NCBI GenBank assembly: GCA_040079795.1 | Contig: JBEBJQ010000001.1 | Location: forward strand, 110,253-174,252 | Origin: SXIZ01 sp040079795 | GTDB lineage: Bacteria; Pseudomonadota; Gammaproteobacteria; Methylococcales; Methylomonadaceae | DNA length: 64,000 bases | Reading direction: 5' to 3' | In this document: one piece after another, positions 17,890 through 27,087 of the stretch | How positions within the stretch are numbered: the stretch's first letter is position 1 | How the letters are laid out: every line of letters begins with the position of its first letter | Notes under the pieces: generated by a model | Told to the model about the DNA's origin: nothing | Database searches by the model: none | The model's input: only the letters and a program-made list of their open reading frames with translations | Position numbers and translations under genes: made by a program

Positions 17890-18315
17890 ATGCTCTGGTT
17901 AAAAGCTTTACACCTCATTTTTATGGTCACCTGGTTCGCCGGGCTTTTTTACCTGCCGCGTTTGTTTGTTTACCACGCCATGAGCGACGACACTATCAGC
18001 AAGGAGCGCTTTAAGGTGATGGAACGTAAGTTGTTTTGGGGGATTATGACACCTGGCATGCTTGTAACCCTTATTTTTGGGGTCTGGATGTTAGTGGATT
18101 ACGCTTGGGCGCTTTATGGAGATAGCGGTTGGCTGCATGCCAAACTGACTATGATAATTTTCTTGGTTATTTACCACGCCTATTGTGGCAAATGGTTAAA
18201 TGATTTTAAACAGGACTGTAATCAACGGTCGCATGTTTTTTACCGCTGGGTTAATGAAATACCCGTGTTGTTTTTAGTCGGTATCATTTTACTGGCAGTT
18301 ATTAAGCCGTTTTAA
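17890..18315 (+). CDS. hemJ: Protoporphyrinogen IX oxidase HemJ
   Basis: A 141-residue inner-membrane protein with four helices. The N-terminal MLWLKALHLIFMVTWFAGLF carries the conserved His (LKALHLIF). FYLPRLFVYHA follows, then MTPGMLVTLIFGVWML and WLHAKLTMIIFLVIYHAYCG with the second conserved His. This matches the HemJ (UPF0093) family, which oxidises protoporphyrinogen IX in bacteria that lack HemG/HemY. It probably shares a transcript with the preceding thioredoxin-like gene and the following HisA-like gene. Confidence 0.93.
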   Translation: MLWLKALHLIFMVTWFAGLFYLPRLFVYHAMSDDTISKERFKVMERKLFWGIMTPGMLVTLIFGVWMLVDYAWALYGDSGWLHAKLTMIIFLVIYHAYCGKWLNDFKQDCNQRSHVFYRWVNEIPVLFLVGIILLAVIKPF

Positions 18316-18345
18316 GATCTTCGCAATTACAGTTTAACGCCAAAC

Positions 18346-19041
18346 ATGCAGATAATTCCGGTGCTGGATTTAAAAGATGGCGTGGTGGTCCATGCTAAAC
18401 GAGGGCAACGTGAGCTTTATGCGCCGATACATTCGCCTTTATGCCAAAGTGCTGAGCTTGAACAGGTCATAGCGGCCTATTTAAATTTATACCCTTTTAC
18501 GACTTATTACATTGCCGACCTTAATGCCATTGCAGGTCATCACGAGCATCAGGCTTTAATCAATAACTTGCTAACCAAATTCCAGCATCTGACTTTTTGG
18601 ATTGATAGCGGTTACCAAACTGCGCCCAGCGCCTATCACCAATACCTCAATTATTTGCCGGTTTTAGGCAGTGAGTCCTACAGCAATACGAATTACTCAG
18701 ATCTCGGCAGTTTTCAGAAAAGCTATATTTTATCGCTGGATTTTTCAGACACGCATCCCTTAGGCGCAGAACAACTGTTTGCCTCAGCTAGCCTCTGGCC
18801 TAAACATATCATTATCATGACCTTGAACCGGGTTGGTGATAATCAGGGGCCTGATTTTGAGAAATTACGACGATTTGTGCAGCAATATTCTGGTTACCAG
18901 TTTATCGCGGCAGGCGGCATCAGAAATCTTGAAGATTTATGGGCACTAAAAACAATAGGCATTAGCTCCGCATTGCTTGCCAGTGCTTTACATTCCGGGG
19001 CGATTAATGGCAACGATTTACATCATATAAACACCCGGTAA
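18346..19041 (+). CDS. HisA/HisF-like TIM-barrel protein
   Basis: A 231-residue (beta/alpha)8 protein related to the histidine isomerase HisA. It has IIPVLDLKDGVVVHAKRGQR with the catalytic-type Asp8, TYYIADLNAI, ILSLDFSDTHPLG with a second acidic residue, and the phosphate loop FIAAGGIRNLEDLW. It lacks the close HisA features, so it fits the COG1411-type family found in methanogens and in methylotrophs near tetrahydromethanopterin genes. Its reaction is not established in my knowledge. It lies 30 bases after hemJ. The C1 link is inference from family distribution only. Confidence 0.75.
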   Translation: MQIIPVLDLKDGVVVHAKRGQRELYAPIHSPLCQSAELEQVIAAYLNLYPFTTYYIADLNAIAGHHEHQALINNLLTKFQHLTFWIDSGYQTAPSAYHQYLNYLPVLGSESYSNTNYSDLGSFQKSYILSLDFSDTHPLGAEQLFASASLWPKHIIIMTLNRVGDNQGPDFEKLRRFVQQYSGYQFIAAGGIRNLEDLWALKTIGISSALLASALHSGAINGNDLHHINTR

Positions 19042-19059
19042 TGGGTAAATTATCCCTAC

Positions 19060-19089
19060 AAAAAAATAACGGGGCTAATGCCCCGTTAT
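19060..19089 (-). terminator. Intrinsic terminator between convergent genes
   Basis: A 10-bp stem, ATAACGGGGC / GCCCCGTTAT (19066-19075 / 19080-19089), with a TAAT loop. The A-run at 19060-19066 becomes a U-tract on the minus strand, so it terminates the 744-residue secreted-protein gene. On the + strand the downstream sequence is not T-rich. Confidence 0.85.
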
Positions 19090-19123
19090 GTCGATCTTAC
19101 TTTGCAAGTGATTAAGTGTCGCT

Positions 19124-21358
19124 TTATTTCGCTTGCTCCACGCTAAAAACTTTATCCGCTATCGTAATCGTTCCCGTTCGAGGTGCATTGCTTCTATTCC
19201 TCGCCACTGCAAAAATCACACGTTTTGATGAGTTTTTTAAAGTTTGTACATAGATCGGAATCCAGGGGGTATTACTTTTTGCTGTCCATTCACAATTACT
19301 GCCAACTGGCGTAACGCTGACACTGCCAATACCGCCAGAAGCAGAATAGCGCTTGGAATCCATAGACAAAGTATAAGTGCAAGCCGCAGCGGTGACATTT
19401 CCGCCAGTTCCCACGGCAACTGGCGGGGGAACTGGCCGGTCTCTGGGAATGTCGCATTTGCTTAAATCAGCTTGATAAGAACTAGCACTTACCATCAAGC
19501 AGGATTCATCAACGACCTCGAAGGCATCCCCTTTTAAACGGTCTATTCCAGACAATATGTCGTCATTCCAACGTGCATCGGTCACACCACTTAAAAACCA
19601 GTTGCTGCCGTTATCCGCCAGGATAATGCCGTAGGTCTTCATCGCTTTTAGGATAACTTGTAGTTCTGGTGCAAACTTGCTAATGTCATAATTGGCTTTC
19701 AATCTAAGCCGCGCACCTAGAGGGGGTTGGTCGGTGTAAACCTGTCCGACTTGTCCACGGGTTACATGAGATCCGGGCCAGGTTGAGCCGTGAGTCTTTT
19801 CAACCGTAAAGCGTATCGCATGGTTAATTGCGCCAGATGCTATTTCTTCATAACGCACTAATCCGGGTAATATCGGCAAACCTGCCGCGTCGGCAGAAGT
19901 TAAACCATTCGGACGCATGGTATTCGATGTCAGATCAAAAACAGCGCCGGAATCCCCTTGCCAGCCGTTACTTTGCCGGGCATTAAAGATTTCATAGACT
20001 TTGCACTTAGAGGTATCAACAGTGATCAAATGATGGTCAGAGCCTTCTTCAATCTTACTGTTTGCAGCAATAGGATAAGGCCCGGTATCTGAATCTTCTT
20101 GATATAAAAAATTAAAGGTATATTTAGGTACATTTGTTGTATCCATGGCGTTATAAGGGATGCCAATCGCAGCGCCATTCCAGGTACCGGAAGCAAAATC
20201 GGTATGAAAACTCGTTCCTCTACCAATATTGGCAATATATTGCGCTGAGTTTACATGCAAAGGTAACTGGTCAATCGGGGTGTTCCAAACGTTGTCGGCA
20301 GGAAAAATCTGACAGCCTGCTAAATTCGGCGTAGCAGCATTAATGACAGGGCGATCCTTGGATAAGGCCGCACATTGGCTTGGGTTGGCTTCAGCGGAAC
20401 TGGAGCTCACCATCAGACAAGACTCATCAACAGCCTCAAAGGCGCTACCCTTTATTTTGGAAAGTGATGAAAGCAATTCATCATTCCAGCGGGGATCTGG
20501 CGCGCCACTGATAAACCAATTACCGCCATTATCAGCATTAATAATGCCGTAGGTCTTCATGGCTTGTAGGATAACTTGTAGTTTTGGATCAAATGGGCTA
20601 ATGTCAAAATCTGCTTTTAATCTAAAACGCGCACCCAGTGGGGGGGTATTCGTAAGCACACCGGGTTTGCCACTGGTAAGATGAGTGCCGGGCCAGACAT
20701 AGCTATTGGTGCGTTGCATGGTAAAACGAATGGCATGATTAATGGCGCCAGCCTCGACCTCTTCATATCGAACCAGTCCGGGTAAGACAGGCAATCCTGC
20801 GGCATCAGCGGATGTCCAGCCGATTGGGCGCAGCGCATTAGACTTTAAGTCCCAAATTGCCCCGGAGTCACCTTTCCAACCATTCGCATTAGAGGTATTA
20901 AAAACCTCATATAATTTGCAGGTTTCTGTATCCAGCGTGAGCAGATGATGATCAGAGCCTTCTTCAATTTTAAATGTGGAATTTATGGGATACTGCCCGG
21001 CATCGGATTCATCAGCGTATAAAAAAGTAAATGGCTGCTTTGGCTCTTTTGAAGCCGCAACAACATTATAGGGAATACCAATTTCTTTGCCTTCCCATTT
21101 CCCGGCAGCAAAATCCATGTGTAATCCGGCTCCTGCCCCAATACTGGCAACCCAGGCAGTGGAACTTTGATGCACGGGGAGGTCTTTAATCGGGGTATTC
21201 CAAATATTATTCGCCGGGAATATATCGCACCCCGAAATTTTCGGCGCCGCAGCATAAGCAGGGGCTACCGTTAAACTGGAAAGAATAGTTAGTGCCGTAA
21301 AAAGGACTAAATTGTTAGATTTAGCAATAATGCCTTGTTTTGGGGTCATAGCAGCCAT
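19124..21358 (-). CDS. Secreted protein with duplicated ~300-residue domain and BACON-like C-terminus
   Basis: A 744-residue exported protein (signal peptide with core LVLFTALTILSSLTVAPAYA). Two copies of one large domain follow, about residues 40-330 and 345-640. Each begins GC[DQ]IFPA[DN]N[IV]WNTPI and shares KIEEGSDHHL, NGW[KQ]GDSGA, TSADAAGLP[IV]LPGLVRYEE, GAINHAIRFT, and a final VDESCLMVS. The last 90 residues (CTYTLSMDSKRYSASGGIG to the end, with NCEWTAKSNTPWI) look like a BACON immunoglobulin-like domain. Conserved Trp, His and Cys in the repeat suggest a carbohydrate- or wall-related role, but I do not know the function. A terminator follows. Confidence 0.8.
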   Translation of the reverse strand: MAAMTPKQGIIAKSNNLVLFTALTILSSLTVAPAYAAAPKISGCDIFPANNIWNTPIKDLPVHQSSTAWVASIGAGAGLHMDFAAGKWEGKEIGIPYNVVAASKEPKQPFTFLYADESDAGQYPINSTFKIEEGSDHHLLTLDTETCKLYEVFNTSNANGWKGDSGAIWDLKSNALRPIGWTSADAAGLPVLPGLVRYEEVEAGAINHAIRFTMQRTNSYVWPGTHLTSGKPGVLTNTPPLGARFRLKADFDISPFDPKLQVILQAMKTYGIINADNGGNWFISGAPDPRWNDELLSSLSKIKGSAFEAVDESCLMVSSSSAEANPSQCAALSKDRPVINAATPNLAGCQIFPADNVWNTPIDQLPLHVNSAQYIANIGRGTSFHTDFASGTWNGAAIGIPYNAMDTTNVPKYTFNFLYQEDSDTGPYPIAANSKIEEGSDHHLITVDTSKCKVYEIFNARQSNGWQGDSGAVFDLTSNTMRPNGLTSADAAGLPILPGLVRYEEIASGAINHAIRFTVEKTHGSTWPGSHVTRGQVGQVYTDQPPLGARLRLKANYDISKFAPELQVILKAMKTYGIILADNGSNWFLSGVTDARWNDDILSGIDRLKGDAFEVVDESCLMVSASSYQADLSKCDIPRDRPVPPPVAVGTGGNVTAAACTYTLSMDSKRYSASGGIGSVSVTPVGSNCEWTAKSNTPWIPIYVQTLKNSSKRVIFAVARNRSNAPRTGTITIADKVFSVEQAK

Positions 21359-21824
21359 TAATAGAATAGGGGTTATTATTAAAAAATTTCACCGTTATAA
21401 GCTCATTTATGATTTTTTTATCGTTAAAATAAATCAAAACAAGTACGTAAAAAAGTGAAGCCATTCAAAATCATAAAGGTCCGATCAACGCCATCGGTAA
21501 ACTGTATAGCATGCATGAATTTGTTTTGTTTCAAGTCTAGTACATCGATTTTTTTTTTCAATGTGCAAGCAACTGTCTATTTGGAAGGAAAAACCATTGA
21601 ATAGTTTTATTTTTTGATGCGTGTAGGTGCTAAAAACCATTTCCTTTTGGTAATGTGTATCAAATAAAATCAGCGGAACACCGCTATCCGCCTCGTTAGA
21701 AAAGAGGACTAGGGGAGGTTTTAAGCAAGTGACGTCATCGTTTTGGTTTTGTGGCTAACAGAAAACAACTGGGGCAAAACTGTGAGCTTGGTAGCATTTT
21801 TTATACTTTTTGATAGGCTGTAGC
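21359..21824. other. Intergenic region, no gene seen
   Basis: About 465 bases between the secreted-protein start and the sensor-kinase end. It is AT-rich with several T-runs. A short open stretch near 21479-21540 reads GPINAIGKLYSMHEF in one frame but has no start or ribosome site and no family match. The promoter of the secreted protein should lie at the left end; none is obvious. Confidence 0.4.
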
Positions 21825-23258
21825 TTAAGCTTGTACGAATAACACCTCAAGCCGAGTGCCACCCTCCGCACTTGCGTTTCTTAGCTTAAGCTCCGCCTGA
21901 TGTAAGTCTGCAATTTCTTTCACAATCGCCAGCCCTAAGCCACAACCAATACCGCTGCTACCGGGAATTCGATAAAAGCGTTCAAAAATTTTATCTGCTT
22001 CTGCCAATGGGATGCCTGGGCCATCATCCGTGATAATTAACTTTGGGGTCGGTAAGTTTCTAATTTCGATAACAATCGTGCCTTTTTCAAAACCATAGGC
22101 AATCGCATTGTCGATCAAATTGGCAATTAATTCCCTGAGTAAAACAGCATCACCCAGAATCATCGTAGCGTTTTCAGGGCTTTCGAAATGTAATTCCATG
22201 TTGCGTTCTAACGCCTTCGGTACCCAAGCAATACAAATCTGCCGGGTAAATTCGCCAAGTTCCAGCGGCAATAATTCATAAGTGTGTTGATTGGGTTCAG
22301 CTCTAGCGAGCAACAATAATTGGGAGGTTAAATGCGATAGCCGGTCAGCACTGTTTTTAATATGCACCAAAGCAGGCTGCATGTTACTGAGTTCATCCTC
22401 ACGCAGGGCGCGTTCAGCTTGTAATTTTAAGCCTGCAAGCGGGGTGCGCAGTTGGTGGGCGGCATTCGCAATAAACCGTTCTTGGGTCGCAATAGCTAAA
22501 CTTAAACGTCCAAATAAATCATTAATTGTATGAATCAGGGTATACACTTCCTGAACAACATAGGTTTCGGAAATTGGCTGCAAATCCCGCGGAGATCGTT
22601 TGGCAATTTCACCAGCTAAGGTATGCAACGGTTGCAAACCTCGCTTAACACCGATGAGCAAATATCCCCCCATCAATAACAGCAAAATGGTTTGAGGTAC
22701 CAAATCGGCGACTAAAATATCCAACATCATTTTGCGCCGTTTGTTTTCGGTTTCTGCAACCGATACCCTGAATTTCTCTAGTGAGTGCTCCGGCTCAACC
22801 AACATAGTCACCACCCTTACCTGTTCGCCATACAGCTCGCTATTAAAATAAATGGGTTTTGTCCAATCCAGTTGTTTACCCAATAACCTTTGCCAAACTA
22901 AAAGGAGTCGGGAGAGGTATTCTGTTTGGCTGGAGTTAAGCGGCTCAGGAACCGATTTATCGCCAGCAATTAAGCGCTGATCAGCCGAAATAATTTTAAA
23001 ATAGGTTTTATCCTGATCATCCCATTTAAAAATCTCCAAAGCGGCGGCAGGCAGCTCCACGGCAACCTTGCCTTTTTGTACTTTGATTTCCTGTGCCAGA
23101 GATCTTGCTGAATCCAGTAACCAGCCATCATAGGCACCATTAACGTAATGCAAGGTTACAAAATAAGACAACACGCTTTCAATGGCCATAAACAATATCA
23201 GCGGCACAGCCAGTTGTAATAGCAGTTTAGTTTTGAGGCTTGGGTTATTTAGCTTCAT
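21825..23258 (-). CDS. Sensor histidine kinase (TctE/QseC-like)
   Basis: A 477-residue two-helix membrane kinase. TM1 is near residues 12-33 and TM2 near 185-205 (VPQTILLLLMGGYLLIGV), with a periplasmic sensor of about 150 residues between. It has a HAMP-like linker, and the phospho-acceptor His268 in NAAHQLRTPLAGLKLQAERA. The ATPase domain has LIANLIDNAIAYG, ITDDGPGIP, FERFYR and GCGLGLAIVKEI. The AAHQLRTPL form is typical of TctE, which senses tricarboxylates, but the ligand here is unknown. It overlaps its response regulator by 14 bases. The pair is divergent from the SulP/DAB block. Confidence 0.9.
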   Translation of the reverse strand: MKLNNPSLKTKLLLQLAVPLILFMAIESVLSYFVTLHYVNGAYDGWLLDSARSLAQEIKVQKGKVAVELPAAALEIFKWDDQDKTYFKIISADQRLIAGDKSVPEPLNSSQTEYLSRLLLVWQRLLGKQLDWTKPIYFNSELYGEQVRVVTMLVEPEHSLEKFRVSVAETENKRRKMMLDILVADLVPQTILLLLMGGYLLIGVKRGLQPLHTLAGEIAKRSPRDLQPISETYVVQEVYTLIHTINDLFGRLSLAIATQERFIANAAHQLRTPLAGLKLQAERALREDELSNMQPALVHIKNSADRLSHLTSQLLLLARAEPNQHTYELLPLELGEFTRQICIAWVPKALERNMELHFESPENATMILGDAVLLRELIANLIDNAIAYGFEKGTIVIEIRNLPTPKLIITDDGPGIPLAEADKIFERFYRIPGSSGIGCGLGLAIVKEIADLHQAELKLRNASAEGGTRLEVLFVQA

Positions 23259-23922
23259 GGCTACGCTCGATTAAATAACCCAAACCACGAATTGTGCGGA
23301 TAGATACAGCATAGGCTTCAATACGTTTACGCAGCCTGTGTACATAAATTTCTATCGCATTGTCGGTTAATGCATCACCCTCTTGCGCCAAACGTTGGGC
23401 AATACGTTCTTTCGCCACCACTTTACCTGCTTGCAGCATTAATAGCTCTAACAAACCGAATTCTCTGGCGGATAACTGGATCACTTGCCCATCAGCCAAA
23501 ATTTGATGATTTTGCGTATCCAGTACTAACATACCGAGTGTAATGGTATTGGCAAAGCCGCCATAGCAGCGCCGGATCAATGCTTGTATCCTTGCCTCTA
23601 ATTCCCTTAATTCAAAAGGCTTGGACAGATAATCGTCAGCGCCTTGTTCAATACCCTCAATGCGGTCGTTGATACCATCCCTTGCGGTTAGTATTAAAAT
23701 AGGAATCGGAAGTTTGCGCTGCCGGATTCGGCGTAATAGCCTTAAGCCATCCATGTCCGGTAATCCCAAATCCATGATGATCAAGTCAAAATCTTGTGCG
23801 AAAAGTAATTGTTCCGCATAGCTACCGTTGGGTGCGCAAGTGATTTCATAGCCGCTTTTTCTGAGCGTATGGGTCAAACCATCCGTTAATATCGCGTCAT
23901 CCTCAATTAGTAAAAGCCTCAT
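23245..23922 (-). CDS. OmpR-family response regulator (TctD/QseB-like)
   Basis: A 225-residue regulator. The receiver domain has the acidic pair LLIEDD, phospho-acceptor Asp51 in IIMDLGLPDMDG, the switch Thr in LTARDG, and Lys in YLSKPFELREL. The C-terminal winged helix (about 125-220) has LSAREFGLLELLMLQAG and the recognition-helix region DNAIEIYVHRLRKRIE. It partners the adjacent kinase. The gene is divergent from the SulP gene with a 241-base intergenic region, so control of the inorganic-carbon block is possible but not shown. Confidence 0.9.
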   Translation of the reverse strand: MRLLLIEDDAILTDGLTHTLRKSGYEITCAPNGSYAEQLLFAQDFDLIIMDLGLPDMDGLRLLRRIRQRKLPIPILILTARDGINDRIEGIEQGADDYLSKPFELRELEARIQALIRRCYGGFANTITLGMLVLDTQNHQILADGQVIQLSAREFGLLELLMLQAGKVVAKERIAQRLAQEGDALTDNAIEIYVHRLRKRIEAYAVSIRTIRGLGYLIERSHEAK

Positions 23923-24163
23923 AATTTCGATACGCTATTTGTTTGAAAGGTTGATGAAAGGTTTGCTTGTTAGGATATACAGGTTATTAAGGTTTTCCAT
24001 TTAATTTTACGGGACGTTATATAAAATGGCTCTGTTCATTGTTTCTAATTTTGCTTAGTTGGAACAGGTTTCCGGCTAATTACTCTATGATGAATTGGTG
24101 GGGTGTTAAACTTAGAGCTTACATACCCTATAACATGCAGTTTCATTTTAACTAGGAAAGAAT

Positions 24164-25783
24164 ATGATCCACAAACAAAAGCAATTTTATTTGAGACATT
24201 TTAAAGACGATTTTCCTGCGGGTGTTGTTGTTTTTTTAGTTGCATTACCTTTATGTCTGGGTATTGCACTTGCGTCAGGTGCTCCATTATTTTCCGGCAT
24301 AATTGCTGGGCTTGTAGGCGGTTTAATTGTTTCCTGGTTGAGCGGGTCACAGTTGAGTGTCTCAGGCCCAGCGGCCGGTTTGACGGTTATTGTATTTAAT
24401 GCCATAGATAAGATAGGCAATTTTCAGGGCTTCCTTGTTGCATGTGTATTGGCGGGTGTTTTGCAACTTATATTAGGCTTTTTACGGGCCGGTATTATTG
24501 GTGCATTTTTTCCTTCGGCAGTTATCAAAGGCATGTTAGCCGCGATTGGTTTAATTTTGATCATTAAACAGCTCCCCCATGCCACTGGCTACCATGGCAG
24601 TTATGAAGGCGATGAAAGTTACATGAAAGAAACAGCCAGCTCCAGTTTTGTTGAGTTATTCGATGCTTTTAGCGGCATATCGCCTGGATCCTTACTCATC
24701 AGTAGTGTTGCACTGCTTATCCTGATTCTTTGGGAATTGCCCTGGTTCAAAAAAAACAGAGTTCTTAAATTTATACCCGGCCCTTTAATCGCAGTAGCTT
24801 GGGGAATAACCTATAACTTGTTTATTCCTAAGTTCGCTCCTGCTTGGGTGGTCAGTAGCGAACATTTAGTCAGCTTACCGGTTTTTGTAAAAGGTACGGA
24901 TTTCTTTAATAGTTTTGTGTTTCCTGATTTTAGTTATTTGGTTAAACCAGAGGTTTATGTTGTCGCGTTTACTATTGCAGTTATTGCAAGTTTAGAAACC
25001 TTGTTGAGCCTTGAAGCCGTTGACAAGCTTGACCCCTTAAAACGCATTGCGCCGACTAACCGTGAGCTTAAAGCACAAGGCATTGGTAATATTGTGAGTG
25101 GAATGCTAGGGGGACTGCCGGTCACTGCGGTCATCGTTAGAAGCGCGGCTAATATCAATTCGGGCGGACAAACGCGAATATCGTGTTTTATTCACGGCCT
25201 TTGTTTGTTAATGAGTGTTATGTTTCTTTCCAAATATCTAAATACCATTCCATTAGCCTGTTTGGCAGCGATTTTATTACAAACTGGGTATAAATTAGCC
25301 AAACCAAGCTTGTTCAAAGAATATTTTCTTAAGGGTATGAGCCAGTTTTTGCCATTTCTGATTACGGTAATCGCCATATTAATGACTGACTTGTTAAAAG
25401 GCATGGCATTTGGCGTGGTTATCGGCTTATTTTTTGTGATCAAGGCAAATTACCATGCTGCGATAACGATGACGCAAGATGGCACTAACTGTTTAATATC
25501 CATGAATAAAGATGTGTCTTTTTTAAATAAGGCGTTGCTTAGAAAATTTATTTTGCAGGTTGCAGCAGGCAGTAACGTTATTATCGATGCGAGCAAGGCA
25601 CAGTTTATTGATCATGACATTTTAGAAGTTATAGAAGATTTTGTTTCAGGAGCTCCCGATGACAATATTAAAGTGGAGTTGATTGATGTTTTGGGGAAAG
25701 AAAAAATCCCAAAAGAAGCACCAATCATTGTTAATGACAATATGCCCAATTATAAAAGACCTGACAAAAAATTAGTTCCGTAA
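24164..25783 (+). CDS. SulP-family anion transporter (putative bicarbonate transporter) with STAS domain
   Basis: A 539-residue SulP/SLC26 transporter with about 12-14 helices. The N-terminus has DDFPAGVVVFLVALPLCLGI and ASGAPLFSGIIAGLVGG, then VSGPAAGLTVIV, the anion-site region. SLETLLSLEAVDKLDP and LGGLPVTAVIVRSAANI are further family marks. A C-terminal STAS-like domain (about 440-520) contains NVIIDASKAQFIDHDILEVI. The next gene is a beta-carbonic anhydrase, and a paralog at 36606 has the same two parts fused. This strongly suggests HCO3- as substrate. A sulfate transporter is the alternative, but no sulfur genes are nearby. Confidence 0.88.
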   Translation: MIHKQKQFYLRHFKDDFPAGVVVFLVALPLCLGIALASGAPLFSGIIAGLVGGLIVSWLSGSQLSVSGPAAGLTVIVFNAIDKIGNFQGFLVACVLAGVLQLILGFLRAGIIGAFFPSAVIKGMLAAIGLILIIKQLPHATGYHGSYEGDESYMKETASSSFVELFDAFSGISPGSLLISSVALLILILWELPWFKKNRVLKFIPGPLIAVAWGITYNLFIPKFAPAWVVSSEHLVSLPVFVKGTDFFNSFVFPDFSYLVKPEVYVVAFTIAVIASLETLLSLEAVDKLDPLKRIAPTNRELKAQGIGNIVSGMLGGLPVTAVIVRSAANINSGGQTRISCFIHGLCLLMSVMFLSKYLNTIPLACLAAILLQTGYKLAKPSLFKEYFLKGMSQFLPFLITVIAILMTDLLKGMAFGVVIGLFFVIKANYHAAITMTQDGTNCLISMNKDVSFLNKALLRKFILQVAAGSNVIIDASKAQFIDHDILEVIEDFVSGAPDDNIKVELIDVLGKEKIPKEAPIIVNDNMPNYKRPDKKLVP

Positions 25784-25821
25784 GACATAGAATCGATGCT
25801 TTATAAATTTGGATAGGTCAC

Positions 25822-26490
25822 ATGAAAACGTTAACTAAAGAAATGCAAGCTGCAATAACCCCAACTAAAGCTTTAGAACTGTTAAATGACGGGAATAAAC
25901 GTTTTGTCAATAATCTTAAAGTCAACCGGAACCTTTTAGAGCAGGTTAATGAAACATCAGATGGACAACACCCGTTTGCGGTTATTTTGAGTTGTATAGA
26001 TTCCCGTACCTCAGCGGAACTGATTTTTGATCAAGGGTTGGGCGATATATTTAGCATTCGAATTGCCGGCAATATTATCAATACCGACATTTTAGGGAGC
26101 ATGGAGTTTGCCTGTAAAGTAGCGGGCTCAAAAATCATTGTTGTGCTGGGACATAGCAAATGTGGCGCAATAAAAGGGGCTTGCGACAATATTCAAATGG
26201 GCAATTTAAGTGCCTTGCTCTCTAAGATACAACCAGCGATTTATGAGGAAACATCCGAAACAGAAAACCGTAATTCTGCAAATAGTCACTTTGTGGACAA
26301 AGTATCAGCTATTAATGTTAGGCATTCCATTCATGCTATTAAAGAACGCAGCCCTATTTTAAAGGAAATGATTACAAACGGTGAAATTGCGCTTGTTGGG
26401 GGGAATTACGACATAACATCAGGCATTGTCGAATTTTACAATGATACATTAACACCTAATCATTCAAAGAAAAAAACCGCTCAAGCTTAA
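25822..26490 (+). CDS. Beta-class carbonic anhydrase
   Basis: A 222-residue cytosolic enzyme interconverting CO2 and bicarbonate. Zinc ligands are Cys58 in SCIDSRTS, His111 and Cys114 in GHSKCGAIKGAC, and the Asp60-Arg62 dyad is intact. GDIFSIRIAGNI is the usual core strand. It lies 38 bases after the SulP gene and is paralogous to the carbonic anhydrase domain fused to SulP at 36606 (shared ALELLNDGNKRFVNNL-type start and FDQGLGD). With its neighbours it should handle imported inorganic carbon. Confidence 0.93.
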   Translation: MKTLTKEMQAAITPTKALELLNDGNKRFVNNLKVNRNLLEQVNETSDGQHPFAVILSCIDSRTSAELIFDQGLGDIFSIRIAGNIINTDILGSMEFACKVAGSKIIVVLGHSKCGAIKGACDNIQMGNLSALLSKIQPAIYEETSETENRNSANSHFVDKVSAINVRHSIHAIKERSPILKEMITNGEIALVGGNYDITSGIVEFYNDTLTPNHSKKKTAQA

Positions 26491-26557
26491 ATTTGGTTAT
26501 GCAAATCCAATTGATAATATCAGCGTCTGTATGGGCAGAGGTTAAGGGGAACGCAGT

Positions 26558-26974
26558 ATGCAAGCAAAATTTTCTCAATCCCTAAATGATTTATGGCAAA
26601 AAACTGCGAGAAAAACAGTTGGTATTGTTTTTTGCTTATGTGTATTGATAGGATTCGGCGACTCACTATTGCCAATTTTAGGCCATTTGCTGCATATCTT
26701 AATAGAGGTCGTTGAATCACTATTGGAGCATTTCCTCGAATCGGTCTTTCATTTGTCTGCCCGGGAGTCGCAGTTACTGCTGTTCTGGGTTGGTTTAGTG
26801 ATTGCCGGCTATGCTTCGTGGCGGTTATTTTGCAAAGCCTATGAAAAATCACGATGCTCCTATAGGTATTTGCAAAATAAATGGCGGGAGAGTATTGAGA
26901 AACAAAGTGCTGTTCGATTTAAGGCCATGCTATTGGTTGGGATGTTCGGAATGTTTATGGCATTTATTTCATAA
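26558..26974 (+). CDS. Small membrane protein of the inorganic-carbon block, unknown function
   Basis: A 138-residue protein with about three hydrophobic segments (KTVGIVFCLCVLIGFGDSLL, LLLFWVGLVIAGYASW, AMLLVGMFGMFMAFI). Between the second and third is a basic, aromatic stretch (YEKSRCSYRYLQNKW). The ATG follows AAGGGGAA at a suitable distance. I do not recognise the family. It sits between the carbonic anhydrase and the first NuoM-like gene on the same strand, with spacing compatible with one transcript. A role in assembly of the membrane complex is possible but unsupported. Confidence 0.6.
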   Translation: MQAKFSQSLNDLWQKTARKTVGIVFCLCVLIGFGDSLLPILGHLLHILIEVVESLLEHFLESVFHLSARESQLLLFWVGLVIAGYASWRLFCKAYEKSRCSYRYLQNKWRESIEKQSAVRFKAMLLVGMFGMFMAFIS

Positions 26975-27087
26975 TGTAGTGGAGTCTCGCCAGCTCCCAG
27001 TAATAATTAGTATCCTGACATTATTGAAAATCAGATGACCCCACTATTAATGACAGAATAACAAGAGACGATAAGGAAATTAAAATA

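Noticed and set aside
21479..21541. A short open stretch reading GPINAIGKLYSMHEF as a gene fragment
   Set aside because: It has no start or ribosome site and is only about 20 codons long. I could not match it to any family.
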